This document shows, piece after piece, positions 16,990-26,207 of a DNA stretch of 59,671 bases. The stretch lies in NCBI GenBank assembly GCA_016281275.1, contig JAEEIH010000028.1, positions 1 through 59,671 of the forward strand, written 5' to 3'. Position numbers and translations under genes: made by a program. Below the pieces are notes generated by a model that had not been told where the DNA came from, did not search any database, and saw only the letters and a program-made list of their open reading frames with translations. This stretch comes from Lachnospiraceae bacterium. Lineage in GTDB: Bacteria > Bacillota > Clostridia > Lachnospirales > Lachnospiraceae. The first letter of the stretch is position 1. Every line of letters starts with the position of its first letter.

Positions 16990-18087
16990 ATGAAGCTTAT
17001 ACATTGTGCCGACATACATCTTGACAGCAGTTTCTCTGCGAATTTTGACAAGGAAAAAGCACGCGAGAGAAAGACGGAACTTCTCCGTACGTTTGTACGT
17101 ATGACGGAATACGCCGCAGATAACGGGATTGACGCAGTACTTATAGCAGGAGATCTTTTTGATAAGGATGTTGTTTCTGCGATGACACGCAACGGTGTTA
17201 TCGGAGCGATAGAAGCAGCGCGTAATGTCTTGTTTTATTATCTTAAGGGGAATCATGACCGTAAGGATTTCTTTGGTTCATTGTCTGAAACACCCGAAAA
17301 CCTCAAAACGTTTAATGACAAATGGACATCATATAAGCTCTCTGAAAAAGTGACATTGTACGGACTGGAATTCAATTCGGAAAATTACAAATCTGCTGCC
17401 GATACGCTGGTAACCGATCCTTCTGACATTAATATAGTTATGTTGCACGGTCAGGAATCACCTTCCGCATCGGACAGAACAGAGATCATCAATCTAAAGT
17501 CATTTAAAAACAGAAATATTGATTATATGGCGCTCGGACACGTTCATGCCTACAAAAACGCAGTACTTGACGCAAGAGGACGTTATTGTTATCCCGGATG
17601 TCTGGAGGGAAGAGGATTTGATGAAAGCGGAGAACATGGATTTGTTGTTCTCGATATTGATGAGCGATCGGGGAAGATCGAAACATCGTTGATTAACATT
17701 GACTCAAGAAAATTTATCAACATCGAGGCCGATATCACCGGACTTCTGACTACGAGGCAGATGACGGATCTTATCTCCGGGAAGCTTGAAGCTTGCGGGG
17801 CTACCGCAAAGGACTATGTCAGAGTTGTTCTTAAAGGGCAAACAGATGTTGAGGCCGAGAAAAACGAAAAACTTATAGCAAAGACATTTGAAGAAAAATA
17901 CTGCCTGTTCAGACTTTATGATGAGTCGGCTTTTTCAATCGATTACGAAAGTTATGCTGCCGATAGGTCGCTTAAAGGTGAATTCATTCGAACTGTTAAG
18001 GACGATGTCACGGTACCTGACGATAAGAAAGCATCCGTCATAAGATATGGTATCAGAGCACTTCTGGGGGAAGATATTATCGAATGA
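16990..18087 (+). CDS. SbcD/YhaO-like metallophosphoesterase, DNA repair nuclease subunit
   Basis: A calcineurin-like phosphoesterase of 365 residues with the complete two-metal set: CADIHLDS, AGDLFD, KGNHDRKD, LHGQES and GHVHAYK. It resembles SbcD/Mre11 and Bacillus YhaO, which pair with SMC-like ATPases to process DNA ends and hairpins. The partner ATPase follows 22 bp downstream. The C-terminal 120 residues are a capping or partner-binding region as in YhaO. The pair is on the same transcript as thiN. I leave the symbol blank because the orthology to yhaO versus sbcD is not settled by sequence alone. Confidence 0.88.
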   Translation: MKLIHCADIHLDSSFSANFDKEKARERKTELLRTFVRMTEYAADNGIDAVLIAGDLFDKDVVSAMTRNGVIGAIEAARNVLFYYLKGNHDRKDFFGSLSETPENLKTFNDKWTSYKLSEKVTLYGLEFNSENYKSAADTLVTDPSDINIVMLHGQESPSASDRTEIINLKSFKNRNIDYMALGHVHAYKNAVLDARGRYCYPGCLEGRGFDESGEHGFVVLDIDERSGKIETSLINIDSRKFINIEADITGLLTTRQMTDLISGKLEACGATAKDYVRVVLKGQTDVEAEKNEKLIAKTFEEKYCLFRLYDESAFSIDYESYAADRSLKGEFIRTVKDDVTVPDDKKASVIRYGIRALLGEDIIE

Positions 18088-18109
18088 CGCATGACGAAAG
18101 GGACTGTTT

Positions 18110-20452
18110 ATGAGGATGATCGAATGTAATATAATGAATTTTGGCACACTTAGCGATTTTCATTATGATTTTCAACATGGTATCAACAGGATAATCCGCG
18201 GCAACGGATTCGGAAAGAGCACGTTTGCCGCTTTTATTCGTGTCATGCTTTACGGATTTGAAGGCGAGGGAAAGAGGGACACACTAGCGCGCGAACGCAA
18301 GTTTTATGAACCGTGGCAAGGCGGAAATTACGGCGGAGACATTGTTTTTGAAACTGCGGGTAAGTGTTACCGCCTGACCAGAACATTTGGAAAAAAGGCC
18401 GATTCCGACGCTTTTGAATTACGTGATATGTACACAAATCTTGTTTCTAACGATTTCTCAGAAAACATCGGATACGAACTTTTTGATATGGACTCCGAAA
18501 CATTCAGAAGAACTGTGTTTGTCAGTCAGGACGGAATGGAGACTTCGGTAAACGATACCATCAGCGGTAAGATCGGTGCGCTTGTGGATAATACCGATGA
18601 TCTTAACGCATTTGAAAAAGCAAAATCAGCTCTTGATGAATTAATATTGTCACTGACTCCGCGTCGTAAAACAGGTGAAGTAAGCAGGCTCAACGATCGT
18701 ATCACAGCCCTTGAAGCAGAAATACTTCCGGCAGATAGACTTGATGAGTCAATGCAGAGTTTGATCAAGATGCGCGAACAGGAAGAAGAAAAGCTTTATA
18801 ACCTGAAAAAAGAGAAGAACGATCTGACAGAAAGGGCGGCAAAGCTTGGAAAAAGCATTGAGATCGCTAACAAAAAAGAACGTTACGAAGCCCTTTCTGC
18901 CGACCTCAATGTAAAAAAGACAGCACTTGACGACTGTCAGAGAGAATTACCGGAAGGCACGGACATTTCAAAGCTTCCGCTGAGCAGTATCATACGTGGT
19001 AAGGCGCGTGATTATATGATGGCTGCATCTTCATTTGATGGTTCTAAGCTTCTTGAGCTCTCGGATAATGAGGAGGCGAATTATATACGTCTTTGCGATA
19101 CCTACGGGGATGAAGATCCTGTACGTAAAGCGTACGAATATATCGAAAGACGTCGTGACCTTAAAGAACTCGATAATGATTTACATGAGACAGATGAAAA
19201 ATTAAGGGAGATAAACGAAAAAGAGGAAGCTGCAAAAAAGGAACAAAAAAAGAAATCATTTCGTTTCGGAGCAGTTTGTGTTTTCCTTTTACTCAGTAAT
19301 GTGATCTATTTTTTTATAGACGATCCGATTGTCGGAATCGCTGACACGGTTATTACTTTATTCATCTGTCTTGCTTTTTTTGTATGGTATCACAAAAACC
19401 GTGATATAATAGTTTTTGATGAAGAAAGAAAGGACATCCTTAATCGGATGGAGAATATAAAAAAAGAAAGAGATGCTTTGTCTTCACAGATTTGTGCTTT
19501 CGTCTCAAAGTACGGAAAAGACAGTTCTCCGGAGATGATTGCATTCTCTCTCAAAGAAATAATAAATGACCATGAAGCGCTTATTAACCTGAAAAATAAA
19601 AAGGAACGCGCTGAAGCAGCATCCCAAAACGCACACTCTGAAATTGACGGAATTATGCGTTATATAAGCGAAACGATCGGTACCGAACCGGAAGAAGATC
19701 CGTACACTCAGTTACTTCGTTATGCCGACACAACCGACAGGGTAAGGGAAGCACTAAAGGCTTTTGAGGAAGCGCAGGAGTCGCTTCGACGTTTTAAGGA
19801 AGAAAACGATATTAATGAAATCGAAAATTCTGCGGTGTCAATAGAGGGATCTCTTTCGGAAACGACCGCAAGGCTTTCCGAAGTCTCAATGCTTGCCGAT
19901 GAATCGGCAGAGCGGCTGGCCTCGCTTGACAGACGCAGTGATGAGCTTGAGTCAAGCCTCGAATACATCACGGAAAAGAGAGCGGAAAAGGAAGCGCTTA
20001 AAGAGGAACGGGACAGAAAGCATGAGATATACGAATGCTGCGTTATCGCGAAAGACCGTCTGGTAGCTGCAAAAGAAAACCTTTCGGCACGTTACATCAG
20101 GCCGATCTATGAGAAATTTATGTATTATCATACCAAGATCACCGGTGATCAAACACATGAATATATGGTCGATGCCAATATTGATGTCTCTGTAAAGGAA
20201 TACGGAATGACACACTCGATCGGACAGTTGAGTCGCGGACTCAAGGATGTTGTTGGATTGTCACTTCGTATGGCATTCATCGATGTAATGTTTCCGGAAG
20301 AAAAACCCGTGATCATTCTTGACGATCCTTTTGTTAATCTTGATCGTGTTAATTTGGATGCGGCGGAAAAACTGATGGATTTGATCGGTCGGGATTATCA
20401 GGTGATTTATTTTGCGGCTCGTGAGGATTCGGAACCTCAGATTCAGATATAA
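18110..20452 (+). CDS. YhaN/SbcC-like AAA ATPase with coiled coil and central membrane hairpin
   Basis: Partner ATPase of the upstream nuclease. Walker A is RGNGFGKSTF near the N-terminus; the ABC signature (QLSRGLKDVVGLSL) and Walker B (VIILDDPFVNLD) are at the C-terminus, with long charged coiled-coil regions between. Two hydrophobic helices near the middle (about residues 390-428, FGAVCVFLLLSNVIYFF and VITLFICLAFFVWY) are as expected for the YhaN branch and absent from classical SbcC; they suggest membrane attachment. Length of 780 residues is short for SbcC but normal for YhaN-like proteins. GAAAGGGA lies before the ATG. Confidence 0.87.
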   Translation: MRMIECNIMNFGTLSDFHYDFQHGINRIIRGNGFGKSTFAAFIRVMLYGFEGEGKRDTLARERKFYEPWQGGNYGGDIVFETAGKCYRLTRTFGKKADSDAFELRDMYTNLVSNDFSENIGYELFDMDSETFRRTVFVSQDGMETSVNDTISGKIGALVDNTDDLNAFEKAKSALDELILSLTPRRKTGEVSRLNDRITALEAEILPADRLDESMQSLIKMREQEEEKLYNLKKEKNDLTERAAKLGKSIEIANKKERYEALSADLNVKKTALDDCQRELPEGTDISKLPLSSIIRGKARDYMMAASSFDGSKLLELSDNEEANYIRLCDTYGDEDPVRKAYEYIERRRDLKELDNDLHETDEKLREINEKEEAAKKEQKKKSFRFGAVCVFLLLSNVIYFFIDDPIVGIADTVITLFICLAFFVWYHKNRDIIVFDEERKDILNRMENIKKERDALSSQICAFVSKYGKDSSPEMIAFSLKEIINDHEALINLKNKKERAEAASQNAHSEIDGIMRYISETIGTEPEEDPYTQLLRYADTTDRVREALKAFEEAQESLRRFKEENDINEIENSAVSIEGSLSETTARLSEVSMLADESAERLASLDRRSDELESSLEYITEKRAEKEALKEERDRKHEIYECCVIAKDRLVAAKENLSARYIRPIYEKFMYYHTKITGDQTHEYMVDANIDVSVKEYGMTHSIGQLSRGLKDVVGLSLRMAFIDVMFPEEKPVIILDDPFVNLDRVNLDAAEKLMDLIGRDYQVIYFAAREDSEPQIQI

Positions 20453-20478
20453 ATAATTTAGAAGTCCGGGAGAATTAT

Positions 20479-21909
20479 ATGAACACCTTATTTACTCAGA
20501 AAAAGGCACTTAATCCTTACCTTCCTTCATGGGAATATGTTCCCGACGGAGAACCTCATGTCTTCGGAGACAGAGTCTATGTGTACGGCTCACATGACTA
20601 TTTTAACGGTTGGGTTTTTTGCCTCGGCGACTATGTTTGCTGGTCTGCACCCATAGATGATCTTTCGGCATGGAGATATGAAGGTATTATCTATAAAAGA
20701 ACGGATGATCCGATAAACGATGATAACAGGATGGTGCTTTATGCGCCGGATGTATGTCAGGGTCCCGACGGTCGTTATTATCTTTATTATTTCTATGACA
20801 AGAGATCCTGCATCAGTGTTGCCGTTTCGGATAAACCCGAAGGACCTTTTGTTTTTTATGGCAGAGTTCAAGATAAAGCGGGAGGACTTATCGGGGAAAG
20901 AAACGGTGATGAACCTTATTTTGATCCCGCGGTCCTTGTCGAGGGCAATTATGTTTATCTTTACGGCGGATTCTGCGGACACGGTGACAGATCGCGATCG
21001 GGCTGTATGGTGACCGTTCTTGACGCAAGCGATATGCTTACCGTTGTGAAAGATCCGACGGTTGTAATTCCCGGAAACTGCTACAGTAACGATACAGGGT
21101 ATGAAAGTCACGCATATTTTGAGGGACCTTCGATCCGAAAAGCCGGTAACAAATATGTTCTTGTTTATTCGTCCGAGCGTATGTGTGAGCTTTGTTATGC
21201 CGTTAGCGATTCACCGGATAAAGATTTTGTGTATAAGGGGTGTATTGTTTGCAACAATGATACAGGAATAGATTCATATAAGCCGGCTGATATGCCCACG
21301 GCTTACGGCGGAAACAATCACGGCGGACTTGTGCAGATCGGTGAAGACTGGTACATTTTCTACCACAGACAGACCAATGGAACATGGTATTCACGTCAGG
21401 GCTGCGCCGAGAAGGTTTATGTTTCCGAAAATGCAGAGATTCCTCAGGTTGAGATGACTTCATGCGGACTTTCCGATTCGCCTATTGAGGGTAAAGGCTT
21501 TATCCCCGCATATATTGCTTGCAATCTTTTCACTGACAAAGACATGTCACCCATGGTCGGAATGGGCGCCGGCAGCGGATCGATTCCGAAGATAACTCAG
21601 GACGGACGCGATGGTGACGAAGAACCCGGATATATCGCCAATTTCAGGGACGGGGTTACTGCCGGATTTAAGTATTTTGAACTTAAGGGTGTTAAGAAAG
21701 TTACTATCATTACACGAGGCTACGGTAACGGAACTTTCAGTTTTGCTACGGCAATCGGAGAAAAGCCGGTTGCCGAGGTAAAGGTTTCAAACACGAATTT
21801 CTGGGAAGAAACTTCGGGAGAAGCTTCGTTCCCCGACGGAACATTCCCGATTTACGTAACATATAAAGGCGATAATGCGCCTTCGGTTCTGGGATTCATA
21901 CTTGAATGA
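20479..21909 (+). CDS. Glycoside hydrolase family 43 (xylosidase/arabinofuranosidase-like), cytoplasmic
   Basis: A five-bladed beta-propeller glycosidase with a C-terminal beta-sandwich (about residues 340-476, CBM6-like). The three GH43 carboxylates can be placed: base Asp23 in YVPDGEPHVFG, pKa-modulating Asp149 in YFDPAVLVEGNYVYLYGG, and acid Glu215 in AYFEGPSIR. There is no signal peptide, so it should act on imported xylo- or arabino-oligosaccharides; the MFS transporter immediately downstream is a plausible importer, and a xylulokinase lies at the far end of the window. GGGAG precedes the ATG at 20479. The exact substrate cannot be deduced. Confidence 0.88.
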   Translation: MNTLFTQKKALNPYLPSWEYVPDGEPHVFGDRVYVYGSHDYFNGWVFCLGDYVCWSAPIDDLSAWRYEGIIYKRTDDPINDDNRMVLYAPDVCQGPDGRYYLYYFYDKRSCISVAVSDKPEGPFVFYGRVQDKAGGLIGERNGDEPYFDPAVLVEGNYVYLYGGFCGHGDRSRSGCMVTVLDASDMLTVVKDPTVVIPGNCYSNDTGYESHAYFEGPSIRKAGNKYVLVYSSERMCELCYAVSDSPDKDFVYKGCIVCNNDTGIDSYKPADMPTAYGGNNHGGLVQIGEDWYIFYHRQTNGTWYSRQGCAEKVYVSENAEIPQVEMTSCGLSDSPIEGKGFIPAYIACNLFTDKDMSPMVGMGAGSGSIPKITQDGRDGDEEPGYIANFRDGVTAGFKYFELKGVKKVTIITRGYGNGTFSFATAIGEKPVAEVKVSNTNFWEETSGEASFPDGTFPIYVTYKGDNAPSVLGFILE

Positions 21910-21996
21910 CCGGTTTATACGGGTCGGGTGCCGTAAATTATACCGCTTCTAAAGAATGACTTGGTACATAGTTATGTTTTTTTGAGGAGATATAAA

Positions 21997-23292
21997 ATGA
22001 ACAAGCGTAAGCTTTGGACACTCAGATATACTCTCATTAACGTTACATATTTTGCCGCATTTTGTACCGTACACGCATATGCGGCAGTATTTCTGCTTGA
22101 CAGCGGTTTTTCAAACACAGAGATCGGTGTTGTTCTTGCCGCAGCAAACATTCTGTCGGCACTTTTTCAGCCTCTGGTGGCAGCAGTGATCGACAGACGG
22201 GGGTTCTTTACCAACAGAAACGTTATGATGATATGTGCCGGTGTGATTGCCGGCGGAGCGGTGATACTTTTGTTTGCCGGTTCCGTAAAGCTTGTCGTGT
22301 TCGTCGTATTCACACTCATGTACATGGTTCAGTTCACATATATGCCCGTCATGACTGCTTTGAATTTTGAATATCAGCGCGGTGGCGCGAAGATCTTTTA
22401 CGGTCTTGCGAGAGGTCTCGGCTCGGCCGGATTTGCCGTAACAAGCGCAATTATCGGAACGGTCGTTGAGAATGAAGGTGTCGGTGTTCTTCTTTATGTC
22501 ACGATAGCTGTAATGGCGCTTCATGCTGTCATTGTTTATTTTTTCAGACTTCCCCAAAAGACTGAAAATATAGATAAAACCGAAAAAACTGAATATATCG
22601 ATAATAATGATGTCAATTCATCGGAAGAAAAGACAAAGAAGGAAACAAGCTTAAGCAATTCGAAAAAGAAAGGTAACGAAAGCAGTTCTATCCCCGAGTT
22701 TATAAGAAGTTATCCCGCATTTATGCTTATGCTTGCGGCGACAGTCTTTTTGTTTTTCACGCATAACATGCTCAACGATTACCTGATACAGATACTCCGC
22801 CCCCTCGGAGGAGGAGAGTCCGAGATGGGAATCGCCACATTCCTCGCAGCGGTCCTCGAACTGCCCACAATGGCGGTGATAACTCTTGTCAGCAAAAAAG
22901 TGAGCATGAAACTGATGCTCGTTGTTGCCGGTGTATCGTTTACCGTCAAAGCAGTAATCATGCTTCTTGCCAATAACATACCGGTCGCATATGTCAGTCA
23001 GGCGATGCAGATGCTCGCATATGCGGTTTTCATCCCGGCAGCGGCTTATTATGTCAGCGAGAATATTGCCGAGCATGATCAGGTCAAAGGGCAGGCATTT
23101 GTTACGAGTTGCTTCACACTTGCGGGGGTGTTCAGCTCGCTTGTGTGCGGTATCGTTCTTGACATTCTCGGCGTTGTCGAAATGCTTGTTATCGGTGTTA
23201 TTGTCTCATGTGTCGGTACGCTGCTTATCGTATGCGCCATGAAGATGTCCGGCAGAAACACAAAAAAACAAAAGATGTTCTCAAATGTTTAG
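21997..23292 (+). CDS. Major facilitator superfamily transporter
   Basis: A 12-helix MFS carrier of 431 residues: six helices, a charged central loop rich in Lys, Glu, Asn and Ser (about residues 185-230), then six more. The layout and opening helix (NVTYFAAFCTVHAYAAVFL) recall the nucleoside/oligosaccharide:H+ symporter branch (LacY/MFS_1-like). An open frame begins at 21961, but GAGGAG sits before ATG 21997. It follows the GH43 gene by 87 bp and may supply its substrate; that link is inference from order. Confidence 0.8.
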   Translation: MNKRKLWTLRYTLINVTYFAAFCTVHAYAAVFLLDSGFSNTEIGVVLAAANILSALFQPLVAAVIDRRGFFTNRNVMMICAGVIAGGAVILLFAGSVKLVVFVVFTLMYMVQFTYMPVMTALNFEYQRGGAKIFYGLARGLGSAGFAVTSAIIGTVVENEGVGVLLYVTIAVMALHAVIVYFFRLPQKTENIDKTEKTEYIDNNDVNSSEEKTKKETSLSNSKKKGNESSSIPEFIRSYPAFMLMLAATVFLFFTHNMLNDYLIQILRPLGGGESEMGIATFLAAVLELPTMAVITLVSKKVSMKLMLVVAGVSFTVKAVIMLLANNIPVAYVSQAMQMLAYAVFIPAAAYYVSENIAEHDQVKGQAFVTSCFTLAGVFSSLVCGIVLDILGVVEMLVIGVIVSCVGTLLIVCAMKMSGRNTKKQKMFSNV

Positions 23293-23344
23293 TGCATCAA
23301 AGGGTTAACTGTTCTATGAGAGCATTTATGATTTATGAAAGCGA

Positions 23345-24700
23345 ATGAAAATGATGACTTATAAGATTGACAAAAAAGTATTTTACGGTAAGCTTTGGGC
23401 GCTGGCTTTGCCTATTGCTTTCCAATCTCTTATGGGTTCGGCCGTTGCGGTCGGCGACGCGCTTATGCTCGGAAACGTCGGTCAAACGGAGATGACCGCC
23501 GTTTCTCTGGCTACCCAGATACAGTTTGTCCAGTACCTGATCATCTTCGGTGCCACGGCTGCGGGATCGATCCTGGGCGCGCAGTATTTCGGAAAAGGAG
23601 ATCATGTAACACTCAAAAAGATTTTCAACCTGATGATCCGTTTTTCATCGGTTGTTTCTTTGGTATTTTTCCTTGCGTGCATGTTCATTCCCGGACCCCT
23701 AATGATGATCTTTACCGATTCCGAAACACTTATAAGGATCGGAAGCGATTATCTGAGGATCGCGGCCTTCTCGTACCTTATGAACGGAGTATCGCAGTGC
23801 TACCTGGCGATGATGAAAGTCAGCGATCATGTCAAAGCCAGCGTGTTTATCAGCTGCGTGGCGGTACTCGGAAATATCGGACTTAATGCAGTCTTTATCT
23901 TCGGACTCCTTGGTGTACCGGCCATGGGTGCACGCGGTGCTGCCGTTGCAACGCTTATAGCACGCGCGGTCGAGCTCACTCTTTGTTTTATCGTTTCGGG
24001 AGGCAAAAAGCATGTTCGTCCGGATCTAAATATATTTAAGAGCAAAAAAGGACTGACACGTGACTTTATCAGGCAGCTTATGCCCTTGCTCGGCGGTTCG
24101 CTCCTTTGGGGCGTCGGTTTTACCTCATATACAGCGATCATCGGTCATATGGGAGAGGATGCAGCCGCTGCAAACTCGGTGACCGGAGTAATGAGAGAAC
24201 TCATATCATGTCTCTGTAACGGTATCGGTAATGCAGCTGCCATCATGGTCGGAAATGAGCTGGGTGCCGGAGATCTCGAAAAAGGAAAGGCGTACGGTCT
24301 TAAGCTTAAGAACATCTCATGGGTCATCGGAGCGGGATCTTCGCTTGTCGTTATCGCGGTAATACCTCTCTTGAAGCTCATAGTTAAGCTTAATGATGAA
24401 TCTTCCCAGTATCTTACCGGGATGATGCTGATAACCGCATTGTACATGATCGGGCGCTGCGTTAATACCATTACGATCAATGGAGTTCTTGACGGTGGAG
24501 GAGATACTTTCTTCGATTTCATAAGCCTTCTCATCACCATGTGGTTTATAGCTGTACCGCTCGCGATACTCGGAGCATTCGTGTTCGACTGGCACGTCTT
24601 TGCGGTATATGCCTGCACCTGCCTTGACGAAGTCGGGAAGATACCGTGGGTAATGGCTCGGGTTCGCAAATATAAATGGGTGAGAAATCTTACCAGGTAG
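23345..24700 (+). CDS. MATE family efflux transporter
   Basis: A 451-residue multidrug/toxin extrusion type carrier with 12 hydrophobic segments in two related halves. Typical segments include LALPIAFQSLMGSAVAVGDALMLG in helix 1-2, GAQYFGKGD, and GIGNAAAIMVGNELGAGD in the second half (the mirrored GNxLGAG motif). It would export cationic compounds using a Na+ or H+ gradient. The ribosome binding site is weak, and ATG 23351 or 23354 are possible alternative starts. A REP-like palindrome and a tRNA gene follow, so this is the last gene of the transcript. Confidence 0.9.
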   Translation: MKMMTYKIDKKVFYGKLWALALPIAFQSLMGSAVAVGDALMLGNVGQTEMTAVSLATQIQFVQYLIIFGATAAGSILGAQYFGKGDHVTLKKIFNLMIRFSSVVSLVFFLACMFIPGPLMMIFTDSETLIRIGSDYLRIAAFSYLMNGVSQCYLAMMKVSDHVKASVFISCVAVLGNIGLNAVFIFGLLGVPAMGARGAAVATLIARAVELTLCFIVSGGKKHVRPDLNIFKSKKGLTRDFIRQLMPLLGGSLLWGVGFTSYTAIIGHMGEDAAAANSVTGVMRELISCLCNGIGNAAAIMVGNELGAGDLEKGKAYGLKLKNISWVIGAGSSLVVIAVIPLLKLIVKLNDESSQYLTGMMLITALYMIGRCVNTITINGVLDGGGDTFFDFISLLITMWFIAVPLAILGAFVFDWHVFAVYACTCLDEVGKIPWVMARVRKYKWVRNLTR

Positions 24701-24705
24701 AACAG

Positions 24706-24735
24706 GGTGGTCCCCGGGGAACAACCATGGTCCAA
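24706..24735. repeat. Degenerate GGTGGTCCCC/GGGGAACAACC palindrome
   Basis: An imperfect palindrome (GGTGGTCCCC facing GGGGAACAACC, 24706-24726), with a CATGGTCC following, lies just after the MATE stop codon. It shares the TGGTCC/GGGGA core with the REP-like elements at 2675 and 29975 and could serve as a terminator. Confidence 0.45.
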
Positions 24736-24747
24736 CCTCTGACATAT

Positions 24748-24775
24748 TTGTATTTTCTGAAATTTGTGGTACAAT
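24748..24775 (+). promoter_or_regulatory. Promoter of the tRNA-Arg gene
   Basis: TTGTAT (24748-24753) and TACAAT (24770-24775) with a 16-bp spacer; the -10 is preceded by TGG (extended -10). The start would be about 17 bases before the tRNA 5' end. Confidence 0.65.
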
Positions 24776-24798
24776 ATCGTACTGTAAGTATTTTGTAT

Positions 24799-24871
24799 GC
24801 ACCTGTAGCGAAGTGGATAACGCGCAGTCTTCCGAAGTCTGAGATCACAGGTTCAAATCCTGCCAGGTGCG
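24799..24871 (+). tRNA. tRNA-Arg (anticodon CCG)
   Basis: Seven-base acceptor arms GCACCTG (24799-24805) and CAGGTGC (24864-24870) pair perfectly, with discriminator G at 24871. The D arm is GCG/CGC around AAGTGGATAA, the anticodon loop is TTCCGAA (anticodon CCG, codon CGG), and the T loop is TTCAAAT. The CCA end is not encoded. The anticodon stem has a T-T mismatch at 30-40 and the T stem an A-C mismatch at 49-65, which lower the score slightly but leave the cloverleaf intact. Confidence 0.93.
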
Positions 24872-24881
24872 CTGACACATA

Positions 24882-24920
24882 GAACGGGTGAGCACGGTCT
24901 GCGTGTTCACCCGTTCGTTG
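24882..24920 (+). terminator. Terminator of the tRNA gene
   Basis: A 14-bp stem (GAACGGGTGAGCAC/GTGTTCACCCGTTC, one G-T pair) with a 7-base loop, followed by GTTGTT. It begins 10 bases after the tRNA end. Confidence 0.8.
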
Positions 24921-25006
24921 TTAAACAGATGAACATCAGGGGAACAAAAAATGAGATGTTATGTTTTCCCCGAATGATAGACTGATAAAAAACTCAGGAG
25001 GTATAT

Positions 25007-26122
25007 ATGCCGTTTTTTTTCAGTATGGTGGTTGTTTTAATGCTCTTGTTTCTTACGGGTACGGCTACATTTTATATTAAGCTGTTCCCCCGAAAACGTA
25101 TCTGCAGGATCATGGCTGTTGCGGCAATGGTCCTTGTAAATATCGGAACAGTATATTTTATGGTTGGCGGAATGTCTGATACGGACGGATTTCTCTACAG
25201 ATTATGTATGTTACTTGCAACCATATGTTTCATCATAAACATATACGGAGCGATTTTTTATCTTGTTTCGCTTCTGATCCGTCTCGTTTGCAGGATCGTA
25301 AAAAAACGTGAATCAAAAGTCAGTACTTTTCTCAGGGGAAAATATTACAGATTTTGGGTACTCGGATTTACAGTACTTCTCGGAATTGCCGGTTATATCA
25401 ATATGTCGATTGTTAACGTTTATGACTATGAGGTTTACACCGACAAGCTTCAGACCGGGAAGGAGTACAGCTTTGCTGTAATAACTGACATGCATCTTTC
25501 AACCGGTATTTATGCGAACAGAGTAGGCGACCTTTTTGAAAAGATCAACGATACAGGTTGTGATGCGGTTCTTTTTGTCGGGGATATTGCGGATAATAAA
25601 ACTTCAAAAGGAGCATATGATGCTCTTAAAGAGGCTCTTCCGACCATTAAGGCACCGCTCGGAGCTTTTTATGTGGATGGTAATCATGACGGGTCAGGCA
25701 GTGAAAATATGAGAGTTCTGATGCGTGAGTGTGGGGTTATTGTTTTGTCGGATGAAAAATATGAGCTCACCGGGGAGATTACTCTTTACGGACGTAATGA
25801 TCCAAGATCGTTCAGAGGTGGAAGGCTGATAGTTCCGGACGATCTGCCGGAGGACAAGTATAATCTTATCATGACGCACCAGCCTGTTGATCTGGCGGAT
25901 TTTGCCGCTGCCGGAGGTAATCTTTCTGTTAGCGGACATACACACGGAGAACAATTTCCGCTCATGTATCCGATCATTGCTGCAAGTAACGATGCGGTCA
26001 TGGGTCATTCTGAGGTTAACGGCATGGACTTGATAGTAAGCCGCGGAGTCGGAGGATGGGGGCTTCATTTCTCGCTTCCTTCGCCAAAGGAGATAGCACT
26101 TGTACATGTGATCGGAAAATGA
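25007..26122 (+). CDS. Membrane-bound metallophosphoesterase
   Basis: Residues 1-140 hold four hydrophobic helices; residues 150-371 form a calcineurin-like phosphoesterase with ITDMHLST, VGDIAD, DGNHDGSG, MTHQP and SGHTHGEQ, the full metal-ligand set. This architecture (membrane part plus YaeI/YkuE-like catalytic domain) is common in Firmicutes; YkuE-type enzymes act on cell-envelope substrates or UDP-diacylglucosamine-like lipids, but the substrate here is unknown. AGGAGGT lies 5-6 bases before the ATG. The gene stands between the tRNA terminator and a GNAT gene in the same direction. Confidence 0.85.
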   Translation: MPFFFSMVVVLMLLFLTGTATFYIKLFPRKRICRIMAVAAMVLVNIGTVYFMVGGMSDTDGFLYRLCMLLATICFIINIYGAIFYLVSLLIRLVCRIVKKRESKVSTFLRGKYYRFWVLGFTVLLGIAGYINMSIVNVYDYEVYTDKLQTGKEYSFAVITDMHLSTGIYANRVGDLFEKINDTGCDAVLFVGDIADNKTSKGAYDALKEALPTIKAPLGAFYVDGNHDGSGSENMRVLMRECGVIVLSDEKYELTGEITLYGRNDPRSFRGGRLIVPDDLPEDKYNLIMTHQPVDLADFAAAGGNLSVSGHTHGEQFPLMYPIIAASNDAVMGHSEVNGMDLIVSRGVGGWGLHFSLPSPKEIALVHVIGK

Positions 26123-26207
26123 TCCTGCGAAAATAAAGAAGAGCCGGATGATGGTCATTCCGGGGATGGAATAAGCGGTAAAAACGTATTTGATGAGGAG
26201 GGGATGT

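Noticed and set aside
24799..24871. Possible tRNA pseudogene because of one mismatch in each of two stems
   Set aside because: Acceptor, D arm, loops and anticodon are intact, and it has its own promoter and terminator, so it is called functional.
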